Assembly: GCF_030035675.1 (NCBI RefSeq)
Contig: NC_084495.1
Span: 12,617,001 to 12,681,000, forward strand
DNA from: Rhineura floridana
Taxonomy: Eukaryota > Chordata > Lepidosauria > Squamata > Rhineuridae
DNA length: 64,000 nucleotides
Direction of reading: 5' to 3'
Each line of letters starts with the position of its first letter. The stretch's first letter is position 1. Both the position numbers and the translations under genes were made by a program. This document shows positions 34,601 to 44,419 of this stretch, piece after piece. Under the pieces are notes generated by a model that made no database searches, was not told the origin of the DNA, and worked only from the letters and a program-made list of their open reading frames with translations.

Positions 34601-37600
34601 GTGGAGAGGCCAGCAACTACAGCAGGTGTGAATACCGGATGGGAAGAACCAAGAGAGTGTAGAACAGTTGAGTCTGTGGGAGTCCAAAAGTCCAGGTACT
34701 GGAGATCCAACCAGGCAGGGCAGGGTTGAAGGCACAGTATCACGAGCAGGGCTTAGCGATGATCTGACACAGAGGTCTGACTTTTCCCGCAAGAGCCCCA
34801 ACGATGCCCAGCTTTTTAAGCTCAGCGTCTGGGGCCAGGTGTTTGCAATCAGTCTTCTCTCTTTCGAGAGCATCTTCTTCTTAAACAGGCCGACTGCCTA
34901 CATTGTTCCAACACCTGTTGGTGTCTCCTCTCTGCTGGGGTTGGAGTAGCTTCTTGGTCGCTCTCTGAGTCTGACAGGAGGGCTCCAGCAGGGTCCTGCT
35001 CCTTGTCTGAAGGCAAAGGGTCTTGAGCTGCCTCTCTGCTCCTCCCTTCCCCTGAGTCCCATTCCCTTTCATTCTCTGTTGAGTCCTTCGAGGGAGGCAT
35101 GGCAGGTGGCAAACAAAAACACTAAAAAAATCTTTAAAACAACTTGAAAACAAAACATCTTTATAAACATATTTTTTAAAAAATCTAATAATAATTCCAA
35201 CACAGATGCAGACTGCAGAGCATCTGCCTTGCGTGCAGAAAGTCTCAAGTTCAATCCCCGGCAACTCCAGGAAGGGCTGGGAGAGACTCCTGCCTGCAGC
35301 CCTGGAGACCCGCTGCCAGTTGGTGTGAACAATACAAAGCGGTATGGACCAATGGTCTGACTCTCTGTCAGGCAGCTTCTTGTGTTTCCATAGAGCTCCC
35401 TTCCAATTCTTTTTTGAGCTCAAAGTTTTCCCCCACCTTCTTCAATATATATATAAAGCAGACTAGATTGTTTAGTAAGGGTTGTAGAAATAATATTTTA
35501 CATCTGTGTTTTATTTGCAGGTTAAAAAACCAAATTCCTGAAATTAAGCAGACATTAGAAATCTTAAAACATATGCAGAAGAAAAAGGTAAATCTCTTTA
35601 CTGTGTTTATATATAGATACATAAAGCTTTATCGTCATAGGATGCCTCAGTATTTATCTTGTGTACAATGCCACATCAATAGTTAACTTGAAAATTGTTA
35701 ATAGCAACTTTGTACATCTGTGCTTTAGCCATGTTGACTTGCCAACTGTCCTTTGATAGGAATCCACAAACCTGATGGAAACCAGATTTTTATTGGCAGA
35801 TAATCTCTACTGTAAAGCTTCTGTTCCTCCTACAGATAAAGTTTGTCTCTGGTTGGGGGTGAGTAAATCAAGATTCCTGAGTTAAATTTTATTTATTTAT
35901 TTATTTATTTACCTACTTACTACTTTTACATCCTGTCTTTCCTCCCAAAATGTACACAGTTCTAGAATTAAAGAATCAATTTTCAGCCACAAACTTGGTT
36001 GGAAGGCAACATGAGTTTTGTATCTTAGGTTAAAATATTACAGTGGTGACAAAGATTTGCGAACCCTAATGATAATTACAGAAATTCCATAGTTTGACCA
36101 TTATACCGTTTGTGAATCAAAACCGGTCCTTTTCTAAATATCCCGTAGGGTTTATCTTAACCAATTCCATGTCTGTTGAAATAAAATAATGTGTAAATTA
36201 GGGAAACAATGAGTACATAACAGTCAGGGTAGGTACAAAAGTAAGCGAAGCCCTGGTTGCATCATCTCAATTAACGGGAATAATTAGAGTCCAGTGCTTA
36301 ATTAATTAGGTAGGTCTGCAGGGGTGAATTTGGGAGGCCCCACCCTATAAAAGGATCAGAAACGTTGTGAGTTTGGTCTTCACCATACGGTTGTGTGGAA
36401 ACATGTCATGCCACAATCAAACATAATCTCTTAAGACCTCAGAAAAGCAGTTTCAGTCTAGAAAGGGTTACAAAAGCATTTCTGAGGATTTGGGGCTCCA
36501 TCAATCCACTGTCAGATAGTCTACAAATGGAGAAGGTTAAAGACCACAGTCACTGTACCTAGGAATATCTCCAAGAACAAACAGGTGCATCATCCAGGAT
36601 GTCACCAAGAACCCCAGAATAACATCTGAGGATCTACAGGCCACTCTCGCCTTGGCTAATGTGAGTGGTCATGACTCAGCAATCAGGAAAAGACTAAAGA
36701 AGAATTGTCCTCATGAGAGAATAGCCAGGAGGAAACCTCTACTCTTTTAAAAAAAAAAAAACATTGCTGCCTGTCTGAAGTTCGCTAAAGATCACATAGA
36801 TGATCCCCAAGACTTCTGGAACAATGTTCTCTGGACAGACGAGTCGAAGGTAGGACTTTTTGGCCTCACTGAGAAAATGTTTGGCGAAAAACAAACACTA
36901 AATTCGAACAGAAGAACCTCATCACACAGTCAAGCATGTTGGTGGGAATGTGATGGTTTGGGCTGTGTTGCTGCCTCAAGACCTGGATGGCTTGCCATTA
37001 TTAACACAACCATGAATTCTGCAGTGTATCAGAAGATTCTAGAGGAGAATGTCAGGCCATCCATCTGAGAGCTGAAGCTGAACTGAAAGTGGGTCATGCA
37101 ACACAACAGTGATCCTAAATGTTCAAGCAGGTCTACCAAAGAATGGATGCAGAAGAAGAAGTTCTGTGCGTTAGAATGGCCTAGTCAAAGTCCGGATCTA
37201 AACCCCATCAACATGTTGTGGCAGGACCTAAAGCAGGCTGTTCATGCAAGTAAGACCTCAAATGTCACTGCTTTGGAGCAGTTCTGTAAGGAATAGGCCA
37301 CAATTCCTCAAAACTAGTGTGAGAGACTGACCTACGGTTGTTCAAGGGGGTGCCACCAGGTATTGAATCTAAAGGTACACATACTTTTTCACACATGGAT
37401 ATTGAAATGTCATGAAAAATGTTGAAAACGCATTGTGTGCATGTCATTTGTTTAATCAGATTGTCTGTTGTTCTTTATTTAGGATTATGGGTTTAGATTA
37501 AGATCTATTAACATTTCAGTTTGAAAATACATGACAATCCTAAGGGGTTCACAAACTTTGCCACTGTATCTGGCTTATTTGGTCTTGTGAGTTCAGTTGG

Positions 37601-40600
37601 TATGATTCCCATTTGTAATCTGAAGTGATCGTTACCCTTTTCCAATCACTGAAATAGTTTGGAGCTGTAGGGACAGGCCTCTTAACAACATTGTGAAGGT
37701 ATCTTTCAGCCCAGATCATGAAAGGCACATCAGACTACGGAGAAGAACCATGTGCTTTCTCATAGTCCATTTCATTTTTTCTGTCCAGTGCTAGCCATAG
37801 TTTGCTATGCTGTTCCAGTCAGCAAGCTTTGGGTTGTGCTTGTGTGGATTGGCGGATCATCTGAATCAGGGTCTTGTGTTTGTGGTTTTGCAACATTATG
37901 CAGTGTTTCAGATGGCGCTTTCAGTTACATGTGCTTTCAGTTAGTGCATGTGTGGGGAACCTTTGGTCCTGCCGATGTTGCTGAACAACTCCCATCAGCC
38001 CCAGCAAGCATGGTCAATAGCCAGGGATGATGGGAGTTATAGTTCAGCAACATTTGGAGGGCCAAAGGTTCACCACATCTGAGTTAGTGTGGGGTGCCCA
38101 AAGCTCCCCATGGGCTATTCTTTGAAATTTAACCCAGGGCTGGGGAACCTGTGACTCTCCAGATGTTGATGCAGTTCCCATCATCCTTAACTAATGGCCA
38201 TGCTGGCTGGGGCTGATGGAAACCCAACAACATCTGGAGGACCACCAGTTCCCCATCTCTGACCTAAACCATAAATGAGTTTCTGAACTGTGTTTATATT
38301 AAAATAACAAGTGATGAATTACTTGTTTGGCTCAAATGGAAAACAGTGCCTCTACTGGGCACCTTGTTTTACTCCAAATCTAAAACTTCTAGAAAAGAAA
38401 AAGGAGGCACACAGACAAATCCCAAATGAAATTGACTGAGAACATCTGGTACTCCTGCTGCAGAATAATTGCAAAAGATGTTTAAAGTACAACCATTTCG
38501 GACTGCAAAGTTATGCCTGTATTTTGTAAAACTGAGATTCCACAAAGACCTGTACTAGACCAGTACTATTAAAGTTGTTTAAAAATGATCTGCAGTCGAA
38601 AGTGGTCGGCGAAAGAGCCAAGTCTGCAGATGACACCAAATTATTTAGGATAGTGAAAACCCAAGCAGACTCTTCAGGAGCTCCAGAAGTATCTCCAAAC
38701 CACTTAGATGGGCCACAAAATGGCAAAGGTGATACAGTGTAAATAAGTGTAAAATGCTGCATAGTGGGTTAAAAAAAAGGACATACATGGTGCTGGTTTT
38801 GAACCGGCTGAAAAGAGTACTACCTGCAAAATAAATATATATCCATAAGATATTGCAAGCATATTCACCAACGTAGCTGAAAAGTCCAAGATCATTCTTT
38901 TAACTATAATGTGTCATGTTTAAGTTGTGCTTAACTCTTGCTGTATTAAATATCTTGGTACCTAAGATAATGACCTCACCCAAGAGAACAATAGTATTGC
39001 ATCTTCAAACGCAGGAGTGGGGAATCTTTGGCCTTCTAGGTGTTGCTGAACTACAACTCCTATCAACCTCAGCAAGCAAAGCCGATGGCCATGGCTGATG
39101 GGAGTTGGAGTTCAGTAACATCTGGAGAGCCAAAGGTTCCCTACATCTGTTCCTAATGGAAAAGCAAAACCAAACTTAGGCTCTTGAAGATGGATCTTAT
39201 AGCAAGTCTTTCATTTTAAAACTAATTTCAAGAAACCATTAAAAGATTCTTCAACTTCCATTTTGTTCGTAGGCCAACGTAATGCTGGAATATGACATTG
39301 ATGAAGCCCAGGCATTGCTAGAAAAGAATCTCTCCACAGCCACGAGAAACCTTGAGTCTTTAGAGGAAGATCTGGATTTTCTTAGGGATCAGTTCACTAC
39401 TACAGAAGTCAGTATCCTTTTTTAAAAAAAAAATTCAACTCTTGTTTCACAGTATTGTGTCTTCTGCTTATTTCTCTGCTTATTAATATATTCTTTGTGC
39501 TAATCTGCTTGTTGAATCAATTGAGGTCATGGAAGAGAGAATCCAATAACAGATGCAAATATATATTACATTTCTTCCAGTTTTTCACCCCTCACACTGC
39601 TTACTGTGAAAATCTATATAAGGATACAGAATAATGGATGATACAGCAGTATATGGCAGTCGCTTCTGGCTCCAGGCAGGTGATGACACAGTCTGGGTAC
39701 AAAGTTTTTTTCCCTCCAGAGCAGGGGTGGCAAACCTTTTTCAAGCTGAGGGTCATGTAAACACTCTGGGGGCCAAAGTGTAAAGTGGGAGTGGTCGTAT
39801 TATCTTTTTAAGGGCAACGGGGGGAGCACAATAACATTTCGCTTCATGGCATCACAGGGAGCATTAATTAAAAAAATGTTTCAGAAATGACAGATTGAGG
39901 TAGAGGGAGCTCTTGGGGGTCACACACACACATCCAGCAGGGCTGGATGTGGTTTGAAGCCCACGAGTTAGCCTGCTCTAGGGAAGGAAGGAAAAGGAGC
40001 TACAGGTAAGCAGCTAAATGATGGTGATGGTGGGAGTAGTGATAATGTACTCTGAGTAATCTGAGTCATTTTAGGGTGCTCTTAGTAGGGGAAACCTCAA
40101 AAAAGGGAGGGGAGGATTTTGATTAGAATTTTCTGCTAAGGATTTCTAAAAGTCTAAAATGCATTGGATTATTCAGTACATTTGTTAGTGTCTTTTCTTG
40201 CCTTTGTTCTCCCTAGAACTGTGTTAATTGGTGCTACCTTCTTGTTGTGCTGCTTGTTAAAACAATTAGCAGCTTTCCCTAGGAAAGAACTGAGGACAGG
40301 ATAATTCTCATCCATATCATAATAAGCTGCTCACCTGCCAAGCAGTGGAGAGAGTCTTAACCACACATGTGAATTCAGTCAGAAAAACTGGAGAAGCAGG
40401 GAACAAGAGTATTTTCCTTACCACTTTATGGATAAGTGGTTATATGCCAGCCTTTCCAGAACTGTAAGTTGATATATGGTCTGGTGGTCTGCAGTCGAAT
40501 CATCAAGAATGCTACCTAATAAGTGCTGCTTTTTCTCCCTACAAACATGTGCTCTGGTACTTAAACCAAATGAAGATGTGTCGATAATGCTGGCTGCAGT

Positions 40601-41087
40601 CATTACCCATAGCTTGAAAATGGGGAGTTGCAAGCATGGAAGAGGCTGCCTATTGACCCTGTGAGTCCAGCCAGCATTCACAAAAGTGTGGGAGGACACA
40701 GGCTATTGGCAATTTGAGAAGGCTACTATTGTTGCAGGTATTGGAGAATAAAAGCCTTTGTTTTCAAGCTCATGTTGATGAAACGGTAGTTCTCCTTCTG
40801 CTGATGTTGTATAGTGTTGCCTTAGATCCATTTTCAGAGCATCAACCTTCATATTTCAAATGCACAGCCCAGCAGCTGGTCATTAGAACAGCAATGTCTA
40901 GTATTCAGAAATCAAACTGCCTGTGCTAACTATGGAAAGCAGACAGGATGAGGGGGGGGGGGGCTAGCCGCTGCTTTCACTTTGTCAAACCGTGGTTTCC
41001 TTAACTGCATTTCCAGATATGGCTAGAGTATATAATTGGGATGTAAAGCGAAGAAAGAAGGACGACCCTTCCAAAAACAAAGCATAG
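25562..41087 (+). CDS. VBP1: VBP1, prefoldin subunit 3, complete gene
   Basis: Six exons (25562-25654, 31951-32075, 35521-35587, 35760-35858, 39273-39411, 41017-41087) join in frame to 197 codons plus TAG, the length I recall for human VBP1. The product is an alpha-type prefoldin subunit. The cytosolic hexamer (two alpha, four beta) captures nascent actin and tubulin and delivers them to the CCT/TRiC chaperonin; VBP1 also binds the VHL protein. The protein shows an Ala/Gly-rich N-terminus, the [19 protein letters not shown] segment, an N-terminal coiled coil (about residues 43-97), the central hairpin region with [19 protein letters not shown], and a C-terminal coiled coil ([20 protein letters not shown]), ending in a basic [13 protein letters not shown] tail. 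All donors are GT and acceptors AG. Only the N-terminus and a few residues differ from mammalian VBP1. Confidence 0.97.
25814..25824. promoter_or_regulatory. NRF-1 palindrome in VBP1 intron 1
   Basis: TGCGCATGCGC, a perfect NRF-1 consensus core, lies about 160 bp inside intron 1 and repeats the site upstream of the ATG. A regulatory role is inferred from the pairing. Confidence 0.5.
25885..26020 (-). mobile_element. CR1/L3-like LINE 3' UTR fragment
   Basis: Read on the minus strand it matches the tail seen at 26500-26665 and 48955-49010 (segments like ctgtagcagttggtttttag facing tcttagctgtcat). It is diverged. Confidence 0.45.
26213..26290 (-). mobile_element. CR1 LINE 3' terminus fragment
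   Basis: The sequence ctcatagaatacaagagttg followed by gaaagagcc and 'cccctgctcagtgcaggaat' matches the CR1 3' UTR copy at 19467-19560 in the same orientation. Confidence 0.75.
26500..26665 (-). mobile_element. CR1/L3-like LINE 3' UTR fragment
   Basis: On the minus strand this reads through the gaataccagttcctagg segment to a 'gaggatgctggactgg' end, the tail of the same LINE family as 60035-60215. Confidence 0.55.
26813..28948 (-). mobile_element. ORF1-only L1-like retroelement, complete with target duplication
   Basis: On the minus strand the element runs from a G/C-rich 5' end at 28948, through a 728-nt leader and a 277-codon open frame, to a short 3' UTR. That UTR has AATAAA (antisense of 26834-26839) and a poly(A) tract at 26813-26825. 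It is bounded by a perfect 15-bp duplication (26798-26812 and 28949-28963), so it was retrotransposed as a unit. No endonuclease or reverse transcriptase sequence is present, so it must have moved in trans, like the mammalian half-L1 (HAL1) elements. It lies antisense in VBP1 intron 1. Confidence 0.85.
27387..28220 (-). CDS. L1 ORF1p-like protein of the ORF1-only element
   Basis: The frame is 277 codons long; Met10 (28191-28193) is the likelier family start. Residues 10-53 form a charged helical/coiled-coil segment. Residues 54-104 and 105-171 are tandem copies of a unit QEIKDIGV ... NKIYCLE, and the second copy is expanded by 14-residue subrepeats of the [13 protein letters not shown] type. 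Residues 172-262 resemble the RRM-like part of L1 ORF1p ([20 protein letters not shown], later MILQQYF and [14 protein letters not shown]). The usual C-terminal domain is cut short and replaced by about 15 residues. ORF1p normally trimerises and coats L1 RNA. The frame is fully open, which implies recent insertion or low decay. It is a transposon protein, not a host gene. Confidence 0.8.
   Translation of the reverse strand: MVFLYFSFKMAIKKVAENLEITMFQKIMDEIEITKQNLRQGCKELKIELSKMKQEIKDIGVPVREVTLEGVPVREETPEIGTNVEQEKDLESMDFRNKIYCLETQEIKDIGVLVREETLETGTGVPVREETLETGTGVPVREEIPEIGTNVEQEQDLESMDFRNKIYCLELNVISEEINEDSRDKVINGMDNLLDWNDVMEPNIEKIYGINCSHVTMEKLSRDDPVYFEKKNRDMILQQYFSNLFRMDGKKIFGIEVIPIRLLLYDYGFDSKIIMEY
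28964..29140 (-). mobile_element. tRNA/CORE-type SINE
   Basis: On the minus strand it begins 'actgtgtggtatagtagtta', a tRNA-like head comparable with the head at 48654, and continues to an 'aacaaggcagatt'/'cttacaacaagg' body with a short tail. It is diverged and 3'-truncated. Confidence 0.5.
29205..29300 (-). mobile_element. CR1/L3-like LINE 3' UTR fragment
   Basis: It contains the 'ctccttgggcaactggtatt' segment found in this family and lies in the same orientation as 26500-26665. Short and old. Confidence 0.4.
29301..31950 (+). other. Rest of VBP1 intron 1
   Basis: Mostly unique-looking intron sequence. Short open frames (29152-29580 and others) show no domain. There is a G run at 30779-30787. 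I see no exon, RNA gene or clear transposon here. Confidence 0.5.
31951..32075 (+). CDS. VBP1: VBP1 coding exon 2
   Basis: A 125-nt exon encodes [16 protein letters not shown] through NLAQKKRR. The acceptor ttgcttgaag precedes it and the donor gtgggt is at 32076. It ends two bases into the second Arg codon (phase 2). Confidence 0.95.
32840..33270 (-). mobile_element. CR1/L3-like LINE 3' end
   Basis: On the minus strand the end of a LINE reading frame ([18 protein letters not shown], corresponding to the NSLPQ...DGFK end of such LINEs) runs into the 3' UTR. That UTR includes a 'catgcctttgagtatcaagt' segment. It shows that the short repeats at 875, 26500 and 60035 are tails of this LINE. Confidence 0.55.
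33281..33365. repeat. Compound (GGTA)n-(GATA)n-(GACA) microsatellite
   Basis: About seven GGTA units pass into GATA units with interspersed GACA. GATA/GACA arrays are frequent in squamate genomes. It lies in VBP1 intron 2. Confidence 0.95.
33485..33800 (+). mobile_element. CR1 LINE 3' end
   Basis: The stretch contains 'agaacttcctaatcttttt' and 'ggaatacactgtcttggaag', which correspond to the last part of CR1 ORF2 (RKNFL ... W..LP). It ends in the 'gggttgggctagatcgtgg' type 3' UTR. Confidence 0.65.
33830..34330 (+). mobile_element. L2-type LINE 3' end
   Basis: It corresponds to the L2 region after YKAL: a degenerate 'ataaagcttgggatacaagt', then 'ttttcagtggtggctgcccg' with 'tttgtggaatgcctt' (VVAPRLWNAL). 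It ends in gccgccctgggctct and (AAT)n. Older and more diverged than the copy at 21205. Confidence 0.75.
34440..35112 (-). mobile_element. Unclassified retroelement fossil with an L2-like tail
   Basis: The left end (minus-strand 3' end) is ggaaggaagggtgggatata plus an A/T tail like those of L2. Upstream is a segment coding for an acidic, serine-rich stretch ([19 protein letters not shown]), followed by a basic one. Such stretches occur near the ends of LTR-element polyproteins, but no diagnostic domain is visible. It is old and incomplete. Confidence 0.35.
35205..35395 (+). mobile_element. tRNA-derived SINE
   Basis: The A box is partly lost (gcagagcatctg). The B box is clear (agttcaatccccg), and the body and the tail caggcagcttcttgtgttcc match the copy at 19080. 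It lies about 130 bp before VBP1 exon 3. Confidence 0.8.
35521..35587 (+). CDS. VBP1: VBP1 coding exon 3
   Basis: A 67-nt exon encodes [19 protein letters not shown] and KKK, completing the N-terminal helix. The acceptor is ttatttgcag and the donor gtaaat is at 35588. Confidence 0.95.
35760..35858 (+). CDS. VBP1: VBP1 coding exon 4
   Basis: A 99-nt exon of 33 codons, [17 protein letters not shown] through KVCLWLG, covers the beta-hairpin core. The donor gtgagt is at 35859. The intron to exon 3 is only 172 bp. Confidence 0.95.
35889..35911. repeat. (TTTA)n microsatellite
   Basis: Five to six TTTA units lie just downstream of VBP1 exon 4. Confidence 0.8.
36041..37566 (+). mobile_element. Tc1/mariner transposon, decayed
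   Basis: The inverted ends CAGTGGTGACAAAGATTTGC and (antisense) CAGTGGCAAAGTTTGTGAAC are flanked by TA (36039-36040 and 37567-37568). The 1526-bp interior encodes a Tc1-type transposase on the plus strand. Helix-turn-helix remnants lie around 36400-36720. WTDESK carries the first catalytic Asp (36836-36850), QHNSDPK the second (37098-37117), and [13 protein letters not shown] the third (37181-37220). There Asn stands where the NPIENLW motif has Glu, so the catalytic triad is lost. Several stops also break the frame. It lies in VBP1 intron 4. Confidence 0.93.
37949..38081. mobile_element. Palindromic hAT-type mini-element
   Basis: The ends tgtggggaacctttgg and ccaaaggttcaccaca are inverted copies. 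The inner arms 'aacaactcccatcagcccc' and 'gatgggagttatagttcagc' are also inverted. Family as at 20973-21109. Confidence 0.8.
38133..38262. mobile_element. Palindromic hAT-type mini-element
   Basis: Ends ctggggaacctgtgactc and gaccaccagttcccca with the shared core. It lies 50 bp from the copy at 37949-38081, so two family members sit side by side. Confidence 0.75.
38490..38800 (+). mobile_element. CR1-clade LINE fragment, reverse transcriptase region
   Basis: Plus-strand frames give fragments of the motif-C area ([11 protein letters not shown]-like: gccaagtctgcagatgacac). Downstream comes the 'gggccacaaaatggcaaagg' segment. Stops are frequent and it is old. Probably a member of the L3/CR1 group; the exact family is uncertain. 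Confidence 0.6.
39012..39152. mobile_element. Palindromic hAT-type mini-element
   Basis: Ends caggagtggggaatctttgg and ccaaaggttccctacatctg, with inverted 'aactacaactcctatcaacc' and 'gatgggagttggagttcagt' arms. It lies 120 bp before VBP1 exon 5. Confidence 0.8.
39273..39411 (+). CDS. VBP1: VBP1 coding exon 5
   Basis: A 139-nt exon encodes [19 protein letters not shown] through [10 protein letters not shown] and most of the C-terminal coiled coil. The donor gtatcc at 39412 is weaker than the others, and the exon ends in phase 1. Confidence 0.93.
39722..39975. mobile_element. hAT mini-transposon
   Basis: The ends caggggtggcaaacc and (antisense) caggctaactcgtggg are imperfect inverted repeats. 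The flanks CTCCAGAG and CTCTAGGG are a decayed 8-bp duplication. It has no coding sequence and lies in VBP1 intron 5. Confidence 0.6.
41017..41087 (+). CDS. VBP1: VBP1 coding exon 6 (terminal)
   Basis: The acceptor gcatttccag precedes [20 protein letters not shown] and NKA, then the TAG stop at 41085-41087. The basic tail matches mammalian VBP1. Confidence 0.95.
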
Positions 41088-42075
41088 TTCTGCCAGTGTG
41101 GTTCTGATTTTCAAAGTATTTTCTTATTTTAAGAACAACCCTCCATTTTCAGCCTTCAGCGGACTGAGTTTAATTTAAATCCATCAGTTGGTAACATGAA
41201 AAAAAATTAAATAATGGTGAGCCTTTTTTAAAAAAAAAATTACAAGCCCTATTTGGTTCTGTGCAAGCTTCATGATCTTACAGCTGCTCTGGAAAAGCGC
41301 CACAAGATATTTGGCTTCTTCAGCCATAACAATATGTCATAGGGAAATCCTTGTGAAAGGGCTTGTCTGAAAATGTGGAGTGCATTATGGGATTTGAGGC
41401 TAGGTCACTTTAGCAAGTGGCTGGCCTTTGTAAGAGATCACTGGTTTGTTACATGCTTGATGAGGAATGTCAACAAGATCTGATTCGGGGGGAAACGCAC
41501 AGCTGATGTGGCATCAGTATAAGGAGATTACAATCCAATCCTGTGTTCATTGCAGTCGCGCCTCTTTAGTTAGTGTAGCTATCCTCTAGATACGTTATGC
41601 ACAAGAGCTCATGATTAGCCCTTGAAGAAAGGATTAAATAACTGAATAAAGTAAGTGATCACACTAAGTTCTGTGTTCACATAAAAACCTGTTCACTCAT
41701 CCAAGTTTGCAAAGTAGGGAAATCCAGAAACAAACAGCTTGCTGTACGCAATCAGCACACTTGCCACCCCTCCTGTCTAATTCAATGCTTGCAAAGACAC
41801 TGAGTAAAACCTGCATTTAAACATGGAGTGGTGTATTTGAGCCCAGCTTCAGTTGTTAACAGGTTGAATGTTATTCCCATGTTGCTTATTATGAAGCTTC
41901 GCTAAAGTGTTGCCTTGACATCTTCCTTTTTCTTTGAAACTGCAATGCACACCTGACGGTCAAATTAGTGGTGTGTTTACACTGCAGAGTAGCTGGCAAT
42001 GCAGGTTTCACTTCAAAATTAAAAGCAAATGTAAACTGTTCTAGTTTCATGTAATAAACAATACCTGTAAAGTTT
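41088..42075 (+). other. VBP1 3' UTR
   Basis: Repeat-free sequence follows the VBP1 stop for about 1 kb up to the AATAAA at 42053-42058, with T/GT-rich sequence just beyond. This length agrees with the roughly 1-kb 3' UTR expected for VBP1. An earlier AATAAA at 41645-41650 could give a shorter form. Confidence 0.6.
42053..42058 (+). terminator. VBP1 polyadenylation signal (candidate)
   Basis: AATAAA followed within 30 bp by a T-rich, GT-containing tract (gttttttgtatttttatttc). The alternative is 41645-41650. Confidence 0.55.
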
Positions 42076-42629
42076 TTTGTATTTTTATTTCATTATATTA
42101 AAACAGTGAAACTTGAAACACGGCAGAAACCTCTTGTGCCTTTTTCTTTTCTGCATAAGGGCACCTAAAGAAATATTTGCTACTGTAATTGCTGAGGGGA
42201 GGCAGAGTGGCAAATAAAGATTAATTTACCTCTTAATAATATAATAGAAGATGATGGAGAGTTTAGAGATAGATACTGTGTTGAAGATTCACAAACTACT
42301 CCACCGTTTAGATTCCAAAGCATTTATTTTGTTTTGCCAGTGGCCAATAGGAAATAAAACCTTGGATGTTATGGTCAAACAAAAGGAAAGGATATTTGTT
42401 GTTTAGAAATAACAGAAACAGAAGAAAGTAATGTTTCTGGTGAAGAAAAATACAGAAGTTAACACCCCTCTAATTCAACTTACATACATTTTGAAAGAAA
42501 ATATTTAGTATCTAACTTCTCTGCATTGGATTTTTTCCCTAGGCTTTCACATCTTCAAGACTTAGATTTTCCCTTCCAAGAAGTTGGGTTTTGTCCTTAC
42601 TGAGAGACAAGATGGAGCTTTTGTAAGAG

Positions 42630-43265
42630 CTTGAGATTTATTTATTTTCAATATTTATGGACCACTTTTTACCATAGATGGTCACAAAAGTAGTTTAGGG
42701 AACAGTCAGTAAAACAATTCATCAAATAATATGGTGTTTAAATCAAAAACTACAAGTCAAAATAGGCATAACAGGTTTATTAAAGTGCCTGCTGGAATAG
42801 GCATTTTTGTTAAATGCCTGAAATTCAACAGGGAAGGGACCTGTTAGACCTCAGCTGGGAGGAAGTTCCACAAAGTTGGAATCACAATACTGAATGCATA
42901 GCTCCTGGTGGATACAAGCTGTGCATCTCGGTGAACTGGCAGGGATAAAAGGAACCGGGTGTCCTGAAACTATCCTGGAGGACCCAGGTTGTTGAGGGCC
43001 TTGTAAATCAATACAAGAACCCTTGAACTTGCCTCGGCAACATATGTGCAGTCAGTGCAAGCTTTTAAGCACTGGGGTTATGTGCTGGTGATGGTCTATC
43101 CCCATCAGTGGTGTCGCTGCAGCATTTTGCAACAGCTGGAGCTTCCAGATTTGATGGCTTGAATAGAATTCTTTGTGTTCAAACCAGTATTGCAGATGCT
43201 GAGAAAGGCCAAGAGAGGGTGCTTCAGTTGAAAGTTCCAGGTGGACTTCAGATCCCTCAGACATG
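42630..43265 (-). mobile_element. L2-type LINE 3' end
   Basis: On the minus strand, 43264 down to about 43080 translates to KLQLLQNAAATPLMG and HITPVLKSLH, matching residues KLQLVQNAAATLL ... HITPVLARLH of the L2 at 21205-23458. The rest is the 3' part of the same reading frame and UTR, with stops. It is an old copy. Confidence 0.8.
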
Positions 43266-44419
43266 TAAGGAGCTCCTAGATTGGTCTGCTATTGGGGATG
43301 CAGCTCTGCACCTTAAAACTAGGGATAAGCTCTCTCGTGTTTATCTCTTCTATGACTTTCCAGCACCCTGTGTTCCACCTGTTTTGACTTGGAGAATTTC
43401 TACTATTTAATTTGGCACATGCCCTCTTCTCATTTAGTCTTGCCTTGTTGCACTGTTTTAATCAATATGCATATGCGCTAGTGCATATTGGTAACATAAG
43501 AAAATTATGTGAAGTGAACACTAGCAAACTGCTCATGGGCAGCTATCTGAACACAGTCTGGAAATAATAAGGAAGGATAATAGTGGATTAGTAAGGCATT
43601 GGTGCCACTCCACAAATGAGGCTAACTAATTTTAGAGCCCTAAAATCCAAGGACAGCGTTAAAATGGAGAGGGTTTTGCATGTTTCCTGCACTTCTAAGG
43701 GATGGGGGTAAAATGGCTGTCCAATGGTCTTTAATATTCATGTTACCCAGAGCATTGTGAGCCTCTTGGACACAAGGGTCACAGTCAAAAGGATTGCATG
43801 GCCAGTTCTGCACATCTAAAGGGCATTTAGACTTGGGCTTCTTGAGCAGTTGCTTTACTCATGCTTCATGGCAAGCCACTTGAGGAGAGTTTCAAAAGTG
43901 TGCATCCTACTTACTGAGCATGTGCAAACCACAAGCATGACCCAAGTAGTTTGTTGGATCTCAGACTGTGAATGTCTCCCTTTATTTTCTTAAAGCCACA
44001 ACTTTTCCACAGTGGCCTAATATTGCTAGTCTGTGTACTCAATGACTCTTGATCCTGTCCAGTCAGGATGCGGCATGAGGGATGAGAGCTGCAGTGCCTT
44101 TAAAAGAGCCAAAAGCCCTTCTGTCCTTTGCTGGGCGTGATTATAGCCAGAGCAGCTGCATGGTTGCTCTGTGATTCTATTCCACTATACAGATACATCA
44201 GTTGAAAGCCCACTTTGAAACAGTTTTCCCATAGCTATGAAGAAAACGAGGTTGAGCCTGAAGTAAAAGAAGTCTGAGAGCTGGCCAGTTCCTTGATGGG
44301 AAATCCTCTGGGAACCTTACATACACTATACTGAGCTTTGCAAAGATATGATGCATATTGGAGGGTGGAGGGTTGGCAACAAACATCCTCTAGGTGTAGT
44401 CCTTCCTAAGAGAGAAGGG
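43266..44419. other. Intergenic DNA downstream of VBP1
   Basis: Short open frames only. I see no recognisable repeat family and no exon. Confidence 0.4.
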
